Made by a program: the position numbers and the translations under genes. This document shows positions 4,301 through 10,145 of a DNA stretch of 10,145 bases, piece after piece. The notes under the pieces were generated by a model that was not told the origin of the DNA, did no database searches, and was given only the letters and a program-made list of their open reading frames with translations. Location: contig JAEDOE010000023.1 in assembly GCA_016302095.1 (NCBI GenBank), forward strand, positions 1 through 10,145, read 5' to 3'. Within the stretch, counting starts at the first letter, position 1; every line of letters begins with the position of its first letter. This stretch comes from Anaerovibrio sp. (GTDB taxonomy: Bacteria > Bacillota > Negativicutes > Selenomonadales > Selenomonadaceae).

Positions 4301-6994
4301 CTATGCCATCTGACGCTTCGCCAGCTGCGCAAACATGCCATCCATCTCCATCAGCTCATCAAAGCTGCCCTGCTCTGCCACCCTGCCATCATCAATCACC
4401 ACAATCCGCTCCGCTTCCCTGATGGTGCTAAGCCTGTGGGCAATCACAATCCTGGTAGCCTTCATGCGGTTCAGGCTTTCTGTCACAATCGCCTGAGTCC
4501 TGTTATCCAGGGCGCTGGTGGCCTCATCCAGCATAATGATGGCAGGCCGCCCGGCAATAGCCCGGGCAATCAGGATGCGCTGCCGCTGGCCGCCGGAAAT
4601 ATTGCCGCTGCCCTCGCTGATAACCGTGTGCATCCCCATAGGCATGGCACGGATATCCTCTGCAATCCCTGCCAGCTCCGCCGCTTCCCAGGCATCCTCC
4701 ATAGTCAGTGGCGAGGTTCCTACTATATTTGTATATATATCCCCCGTCATCAGCTGGCCATTCTGCAGCACCACCCCCAGCTGGCAGCGTACAGAAGCCA
4801 GATTCAGCTCCTGCATATCCTGATAATCATAGTATATTACACCGCGCTTGGGCGTTTCCATGCCCAGCAGCAATCTCAGCAAAGTTGATTTGCCGCAGCC
4901 TGACTTGCCCACGATAGCCACATTTTCCCCGGCACGGATATCCAGGCTGATATCCTTCAGCACATCAGGCATATCATCACCATAGCTGAAAGTAAGATGC
5001 TCAATCCTGACCGCCCCGGTCAGCACATCCGCATCCAGCTTGTCCTCCGTCACCTCCGGCACCTCCTCCAGGATAGGCCGCAGGTTGTCCACATGAGGCT
5101 TGATGGTGAAGAACTGCGCCACCAGCGGCACTATCCCCACAACCGTACCATTAAAGGAAGAAAATGCCGCCTGAAAAGCCAGGAACTGAGGATAGCTGAT
5201 ATGCTGCACCACCTGCCCTGCAGCAGTGGTTTCCTGCATGCCGTACATGGCAGTATAGTATAAAAGCATATTCAGGATAAAGGGCTGCACCGCCCCGATA
5301 ATGCCGTTATAATTGCCCTGCCAGCGGAGCTTCATCTTCCATTTCCATTCCACGCCAAATACCTTTGACCAGAGATAAAAGGCCTGCGCTTCTGCACCAT
5401 GCACCCGGAACTTTGCCAGCCCGGTAAAAATCTGCTGCAAAAGCCCTGCTGTCTGATTGGACGCCTGCAGCATTTCCCTCTGAAAATTAATCAGACGGCG
5501 ATAGATAAATGCCACCACCACCAGATAAACAGCCCAGACTGCCAGTGCCTCCAGGGTAAGCTTCCAGCTATACCACAGCATCAGCCCTATGCTCCAAAAG
5601 GAAAAGACAAAGTTGAAAATCTGCCCCACAAACTGCCCTGTAGCCATGGATTTGATTGCCTCAATACCATTCATGCGCTGCAAAAGCTCGCCTGTTTCAA
5701 ACCGCCGGAAAAATTTTGCCGGCAGCTGCAAAAGCCTGCCCCAGAGAGCGGCTTCCACCGACATATCAAGATGATTGGTAATGCGCAGCACCGCAATAGA
5801 GCGCACCAGGGAAAGAGCTGACGTAGTAAAGCCCGTAATCAGCATAATCTGGGTAACTGCCGCCAGTCCCACATGGTCCCGGATGGGAATAATATCGCTA
5901 AAGACAGTCTCCGTAATAATAGGGGAAACCAGCGGAATAATGCCAGCCACCAGGCTGCACAGGATAATCGCCTGATAGTCGCGCTTCCAGCAGTGCCTGA
6001 ACATGAATATCAGCAAATCCCTGACCTTCAGCCTTCTGGCCGGAAACCCGGCATAGCACTGAAAACCGTCACCATCTATAGAAGCCGCCAAACTGCTGTC
6101 GACCGGCACCCCCTCCGGGTGGTCATAAGTGTACATCTTATAGGAGCTTTCACTCTCCGGCACCAGTGCCGCCAGCTCCTTTGCCTCTCCCGCATAGCCA
6201 AGCAGCACGCCGCAATCCTTTTTGTACCAGTCATCTGACAGGCTCACCAGACGCATGGTCATATTGCCCTTCTGCATAAGCCTCTTTATCAGCCCCAGCT
6301 GATCCAGCTTGCCAGCCAGCTCAGGGCTGATATGAATATTTTCCAGGGGCATCCCCAACGCCTTTGCCACCATGCGAATAACAAAAGCTGCACGCTCCTG
6401 CTGCTTTCCTTCTTCCTCCTTGCGCTCCACAACCTCCTTTTGCAGAAGATTGTTAATAGACACATCCACCAGCTGCTGCCTGTAATCCGCCGCCTTATCA
6501 AGCCTGGCTTCCTTGTCATGCTGCAGCAGATCAAAATGCCTGCGCAGCCTGCCAGCCAGCACCTTCTGCCGGTCCTGCCACAGACGCAGCAGCTCCTCAT
6601 ATTTCATAGAGGATATCTTTTCCTGCATACCCTCCCAGTAGGCAAGAGCTTCCCGGCTTTTCAATGCCTCCCGGCTGATAAAGGAAATGTCGAACAACTT
6701 TCTATACCAATGACTGAGCAAATGTCCAAGTTCCTGCTCGTTATAATCAGTAGGATTGGCAGGGCACAAGCTGCTTTCCTCCACAGCATACACATATATG
6801 CTTATCCTGTCATCATTGAGCAGAAAAACAGGCTCCCCGGCGCGCAGCTCCATCAAAAACAGCTGCCTGCCGGTCCTGGCATCCTCTGCGTAAAGCTCGC
6901 AAAAGCCCGACTGCACACGCATCAGCTCAAACTGCCCTGACAGCCCCATGCGTTCACCTGGATAAATACTAAGTCCAACTTCCATGCCCGGCAT
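4301..6994 (-). CDS. NHLP/NHLM-type peptide exporter, ABC permease-ATPase without peptidase (ABC2-like)
   Basis: This is the second half of a predicted peptide exporter in the cytoplasmic membrane, probably pairing with the C39-bearing half encoded upstream. The 897-residue protein has a long soluble N-terminal region (about 1-330) with a beta-rich start and a charged, probably helical stretch at about 105-200. It lacks the Cys-His peptidase motif. Membrane segments occupy about 340-590. The ATPase domain follows: Walker A GKSGCGKST 696-704, signature ISGGQ 799-803, Walker B IIMLDEATSALD 819-830 and switch His 853. Size and layout match the NHLM bacteriocin-system ABC2 family (TIGR03797 type) rather than ordinary 600-residue exporters. 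The ATG directly follows the TAA of the upstream gene, with GGAGG seven bases before it, so the two are translated together. Confidence 0.9.
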   Translation of the reverse strand: MPGMEVGLSIYPGERMGLSGQFELMRVQSGFCELYAEDARTGRQLFLMELRAGEPVFLLNDDRISIYVYAVEESSLCPANPTDYNEQELGHLLSHWYRKLFDISFISREALKSREALAYWEGMQEKISSMKYEELLRLWQDRQKVLAGRLRRHFDLLQHDKEARLDKAADYRQQLVDVSINNLLQKEVVERKEEEGKQQERAAFVIRMVAKALGMPLENIHISPELAGKLDQLGLIKRLMQKGNMTMRLVSLSDDWYKKDCGVLLGYAGEAKELAALVPESESSYKMYTYDHPEGVPVDSSLAASIDGDGFQCYAGFPARRLKVRDLLIFMFRHCWKRDYQAIILCSLVAGIIPLVSPIITETVFSDIIPIRDHVGLAAVTQIMLITGFTTSALSLVRSIAVLRITNHLDMSVEAALWGRLLQLPAKFFRRFETGELLQRMNGIEAIKSMATGQFVGQIFNFVFSFWSIGLMLWYSWKLTLEALAVWAVYLVVVAFIYRRLINFQREMLQASNQTAGLLQQIFTGLAKFRVHGAEAQAFYLWSKVFGVEWKWKMKLRWQGNYNGIIGAVQPFILNMLLYYTAMYGMQETTAAGQVVQHISYPQFLAFQAAFSSFNGTVVGIVPLVAQFFTIKPHVDNLRPILEEVPEVTEDKLDADVLTGAVRIEHLTFSYGDDMPDVLKDISLDIRAGENVAIVGKSGCGKSTLLRLLLGMETPKRGVIYYDYQDMQELNLASVRCQLGVVLQNGQLMTGDIYTNIVGTSPLTMEDAWEAAELAGIAEDIRAMPMGMHTVISEGSGNISGGQRQRILIARAIAGRPAIIMLDEATSALDNRTQAIVTESLNRMKATRIVIAHRLSTIREAERIVVIDDGRVAEQGSFDELMEMDGMFAQLAKRQMA

Positions 6995-9244
6995 TTACTC
7001 ACCTCCCACTGACTGCTCATTTTCTGCCACCCTCTGCTGCTCCATAATCAGGTTGTAATAAGCTCCCTGCTGCCCAAATAATTCCTCATGAGTGCCGCGC
7101 TCCACAATCTTTCCCTGCTCCAGCACAATAATCTCATCACAATCCCGGATAGTGCTGAGACGATGGGCAATCACCAGACAGGAGCAGCCCCGGCGGCGGA
7201 TATTCTGCATGATTTCCGCCTCAGTGAGAGGGTCCAGGGCACTGGTTGCCTCATCCAGCACCAGGAAGCTTGGATTGCCTGCCAAAGCCCTGGCAATCTC
7301 CAGCCGCTGCCGCTGGCCGCCGCTGAAATTCCTGCCTCCCTCATCCACATGTGCCTCATAGCTGCCATTCAGCTGCACTATATCCTGATGGATGCAGGCA
7401 TCCCTTGCCGCCCGGATCACATCATCCCGGCTGATGGCAGCATCAAACATGCTGATATTCTCGCGCACCGTGCCGCTCATCAGGAAAACCTCCTGGTCCA
7501 CAGAAGACACCGAATTCACAATCACCCTGCGGGGAATCCTTTCCCGCTCCATGCCATCAAAGAGGATTTTCCCCTCCCACTGCTCATAGAGGCCTGTCAC
7601 CACCCTGCCCAGGGTAGACTTGCCGCTGCCGGAAGTGCCCACCAGTGCCACCCACCGCCCAGGCTCTATAGTCAGGCTCATATTCTGCAAAAGAGGTGCC
7701 GCCAGACGGCTGTAGCCGAAAGAAATATCCTTCAGCTCCACCCTGCCCTTCAATACCTTGAACGGACAGTCAGGCTCCTCCTCCTGATAATTCAGCCTGT
7801 CAATCTCGTATTTTCGCACATCGTTCAGCCTCTGCATCTGCATTTCCGTAGACTGCAGCTCCTGTCCCAGCCCCACCAGATTGTTAAAAGGAGTCTGGAA
7901 ATTGCCCATCAGGCTTTGAAATGCCATGAATATACCGGCTGTCATCACCCCTTCCATAATGGAAAAGCCGCCGATGGTCATGATAAGGGCACTATTCAGT
8001 CCGCTCATCAGCATGGGAATCATATTGACGCTCTGGCTCAAAAGGGCAATCTCCTGGGAACTTGCCAGCACCTTGGCATGGTAGCCTGCCACCTTGCCAA
8101 AAAAATCCGCCTCGTTGCCGTTTGCCTTGATGGTCTCAATCATCTGCAAGCCGTTCATGGAGTTGCCATAGGCCTTGCCTGACTCCTGCTGCACCCGCAT
8201 GGACAAATCCGTCATGCGCCGCCGGAGATAAAAGAAAACCCCCAAATCCACCAGGCTGAAGCTGACACCGATCACTGTCAGGCTGGGACTGTATTCGTAC
8301 AGCAAAAACAGGAAAAATAGTGCCGTAAAGAAATCCAGCAGGCAGGTAGCCGCCGAGCCGCTCAAAACAGCTGCAATAGACTCCGTGAAGCTGGCACGGG
8401 AAGCAATCTCCCCGGCAAAACGCTGCTGAAAAAAATCCATGGGCAGCTTCAGAAGATGCCAGAAAAAACTGCTGGAATCCGCCAGGGTAATCTTCTCCTG
8501 CCACCTGGTCAGGCACCAGCTGCGCATAAAGGAAAGAATGCCGCTCAGTACAAAGGACAAGGTCATGGCCAGCATGAGATTTACCATCCAGTCAGGATGC
8601 TTGCCGGTCAGGATATCATCCAGAAAAATCTGGCTCATGACAGGAGATGCCAGCTGGAAAACCAGCATCCCCAGCCCGATCAGCAGCACAAAGAGCACCG
8701 CCCACTTGTCCTGCCAGAGCTTGCTGCCCACATCCTTCAGCACGTTGTAGCGGTGTCCCATGGGCTGGAAATTCTCCCCTGGGCGTATTTCCATGGCAAT
8801 ACCCGTATAGGAGCCCTTAAACTCAGCCCAGCCTACAGTACGCCTGCCTATAGCAGGGTCATTCAGGTACACCCTGTCCCCCTTGATGCCCTCCAGCACC
8901 ACAAAATGATTAAACTCCCAGTGAATAATCAGGGGATATTTTTCCTCCCGCAGCTGGTCTGCCATCATGCGATAGCCTGCCGCCTCACAGCCCAGCTTCC
9001 TGGATGCCTTCAATACATTGCTTGCCTTGGAACCATCCCGGTTCACACCGCATTCCTGCCGGAGCTTTTCCAGGGGAATCCACATGCCGTAATGTGCCAG
9101 CACCATGGCAAGGGAAGCAGCACCGCACTCGGTAGCCTCCATCTGGAGAATAACTGGCACCTTGACGCGGCTCCCCTTATCCCCTGCCAGCTTTTCAGAC
9201 AGAGCATCCTTTATCTCCTGCCAAAAACTAAAACTCTTTTTCAT
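6995..9244 (-). CDS. NHLP/NHLM-type peptidase-containing peptide exporter (C39 domain + ABC, ABC1-like)
   Basis: This bifunctional exporter removes double-glycine-type leaders and pumps out the peptide. With numbering from the ATG at 9244 (749 residues), the C39 peptidase lies at about 25-155: catalytic Cys40 in EATECGAA, His113 in NHFVVLEG and Asp129 in LNDPA, so the triad is complete. Six membrane segments lie between about 180 and 450. The ATPase has Walker A GTSGSGKST 536-544, signature FSGGQ 640-644, Walker B FLVLDEATSALD 660-671 and switch His 694. The layout fits the NHLM ABC1 family (TIGR03796 type). Three starts are possible: GTG 9268, ATG 9250 overlapping the hlyD-like stop (TGATG), and ATG 9244. 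I chose 9244 because AGG lies eight bases upstream; the others add six or eight residues at most. Its probable substrate is the peptide encoded at 3400-3570. Confidence 0.92.
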   Translation of the reverse strand: MKKSFSFWQEIKDALSEKLAGDKGSRVKVPVILQMEATECGAASLAMVLAHYGMWIPLEKLRQECGVNRDGSKASNVLKASRKLGCEAAGYRMMADQLREEKYPLIIHWEFNHFVVLEGIKGDRVYLNDPAIGRRTVGWAEFKGSYTGIAMEIRPGENFQPMGHRYNVLKDVGSKLWQDKWAVLFVLLIGLGMLVFQLASPVMSQIFLDDILTGKHPDWMVNLMLAMTLSFVLSGILSFMRSWCLTRWQEKITLADSSSFFWHLLKLPMDFFQQRFAGEIASRASFTESIAAVLSGSAATCLLDFFTALFFLFLLYEYSPSLTVIGVSFSLVDLGVFFYLRRRMTDLSMRVQQESGKAYGNSMNGLQMIETIKANGNEADFFGKVAGYHAKVLASSQEIALLSQSVNMIPMLMSGLNSALIMTIGGFSIMEGVMTAGIFMAFQSLMGNFQTPFNNLVGLGQELQSTEMQMQRLNDVRKYEIDRLNYQEEEPDCPFKVLKGRVELKDISFGYSRLAAPLLQNMSLTIEPGRWVALVGTSGSGKSTLGRVVTGLYEQWEGKILFDGMERERIPRRVIVNSVSSVDQEVFLMSGTVRENISMFDAAISRDDVIRAARDACIHQDIVQLNGSYEAHVDEGGRNFSGGQRQRLEIARALAGNPSFLVLDEATSALDPLTEAEIMQNIRRRGCSCLVIAHRLSTIRDCDEIIVLEQGKIVERGTHEELFGQQGAYYNLIMEQQRVAENEQSVGGE

Positions 9245-9249
9245 GGCCA

Positions 9250-10145
9250 TCACCTGTTTCTCAGCCACTGGCTGGCCTTGTAGAATACTTTTTCAATAGG
9301 CGCCTTACGGTCAATAATCACGCTGCCTGTCACATAGGTACCTGCCGTCACGGGCTTGTGCTCCCCTACAATGGAGGTCCAGAGATACCCCGACGCATCA
9401 TTTTCATTTTTTACCAGGTCAAACCGCACCTCCACCACGGAATTCTGCACCTGCTGCAAAATAGTCTGGGCCAGCTGTGCATTGCCAAGATTGCGCACCA
9501 TGGATGCCTGGTCCACAGGATAGTCCGACACAGAACGCACTACCCCCAGCAGGCTGCCTGTCTGGCTGGTATCAGCCCCGTTAGGTGCCAGCTGGATGCT
9601 CATGCCCGGCTCCAGCCTCTTGCCCTTGTCCACTGAAACATACATGATGCCGGTCAGATCACTGCGGTTTTCATCCAGCCGGATAGCGCAGATCTCATCA
9701 CCTGCCCTGACCACAGTTCCCTCATCGGCCAAAAGCTCTGTTACCACCCCTGTATAAGGGCTGTAAATCTGCTCGTTGACCGCCTCCGCCGTACGCTTGG
9801 CATCATGGGCATTTACCCTCTGCTCCACATCGTTGCGGTTCGCCCCCAGATCGATGCTGTTCCTGACAGCGATGGTATCCATAGTCATGTTCACCTGGTC
9901 TATCTGGGCAATCTGCTGATTTTTCTTTACCCTTGCCCCCTTATTTATGTACAGCCTGTTCACCTGGCCGGTATTGATGACAGTCACCTTCCTGACACCG
10001 CCGGCATCCGTAATCAGGCCATAGCCATCAGCCTTGACTGTAAAGGAGCCCATAATAGACCAAAGCACAACGCCTGCCAGAAGCAGCAGGATAGCAGACA
10101 GGCCTATCCAGCCGATAGGATTGGTTACATGGAGCAGGGTATCCA
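9250..10145 (-). CDS. HlyD-family secretion protein of the NHLP-type exporter, 5' end cut by the window
   Basis: This membrane-fusion (adaptor) protein links the ABC exporter to the cell exterior. The reading frame stays open to the right edge (first full codon at 10143), so the true start is outside; GTG at 10068 and ATG at 10053 are internal. The 297 visible residues begin with VTNPIGWIG and a membrane segment at about 11-32 that an internal start would lose. Two lipoyl/barrel-sandwich half-motifs follow (about 48-77, RLYINKGARVKKNQQIAQID, and about 127-155, YSPYTGVVTELLADEGTVVRAG). Only about 50 residues separate them, shorter than the helical hairpin of many HlyD proteins. A beta-barrel region completes the C-terminus. 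The pattern fits the NHLM secretion protein (TIGR03794 type). The stop lies five bases before the chosen start of the C39 exporter gene, so the two are co-transcribed. Confidence 0.88.
   Translation of the reverse strand, partial: DTLLHVTNPIGWIGLSAILLLLAGVVLWSIMGSFTVKADGYGLITDAGGVRKVTVINTGQVNRLYINKGARVKKNQQIAQIDQVNMTMDTIAVRNSIDLGANRNDVEQRVNAHDAKRTAEAVNEQIYSPYTGVVTELLADEGTVVRAGDEICAIRLDENRSDLTGIMYVSVDKGKRLEPGMSIQLAPNGADTSQTGSLLGVVRSVSDYPVDQASMVRNLGNAQLAQTILQQVQNSVVEVRFDLVKNENDASGYLWTSIVGEHKPVTAGTYVTGSVIIDRKAPIEKVFYKASQWLRNR

Noticed and set aside
7088..8182. 364-codon open frame on the plus strand opposite the C39 exporter gene
   Set aside because: It has a His/Gln/Leu-rich composition typical of antisense frames and lies opposite a well-supported ATPase domain. 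No start signals.
10053..10068. GTG at 10068 or ATG at 10053 as the start of the HlyD-like gene
   Set aside because: The frame is open beyond them to the window edge and encodes a membrane segment expected in this family, so the gene is cut by the window and does not start here.

Overview
The window looks like chromosomal DNA from a Gram-negative-type Firmicute, most likely a member of the Negativicutes (Selenomonas-like). This is a judgement from protein flavour, moderately GC-rich genes separated by very AT-rich spacers, and the combination of a Met ABC transporter with an NHLP/NHLM-type peptide export system. No rRNA, tRNA, IS element or CRISPR array is visible. Every gene I can support is on the minus strand, so transcription runs from position 10145 towards 1.

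Right part (10145 to about 3310): a peptide-secretion operon. In transcription order it has an HlyD-like membrane-fusion protein cut by the right edge of the window, an ABC exporter with an N-terminal C39 leader peptidase, a second large ABC exporter half without a peptidase, an ECF-type RNA polymerase sigma factor, and a 56-codon gene (3400-3570). That small gene encodes a peptide with a double-glycine-type leader. A Rho-independent terminator follows. Gaps between the first four genes are 11 bases or less. A 134-base spacer before the peptide gene holds a long inverted repeat and an ECF-like promoter candidate. The likely logic is that the C39 transporter trims the leader and exports the short cationic C-terminal part, while the sigma factor controls the operon or the peptide gene. 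No peptide-modifying enzyme is in the window. The operon start and promoter lie beyond the right edge.

Middle part (3310 to about 364): a methionine ABC importer operon, metN-metI-metQ (ATPase with NIL domain, permease, lipoprotein binding protein). A clear sigma-70-type promoter lies just upstream, with a perfect 12-base palindrome beside it. metN and metI overlap. metI and metQ are separated by about 156 bases containing an imperfect inverted repeat. The operon ends at a 15-bp hairpin terminator. metN has no plausible ATG start and probably begins at GTG.

Left part (1-363): AT-rich non-coding DNA with a weak Fur-box-like element and, at the very edge, what may be the ribosome binding site and first codons of another minus-strand gene.

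The most interesting element is the small peptide gene with its own sigma factor and exporter. Its leader matches the double-glycine spacing but has Ala-Ala where Gly-Gly is expected, and its predicted product is only about 14 residues and has no Cys.
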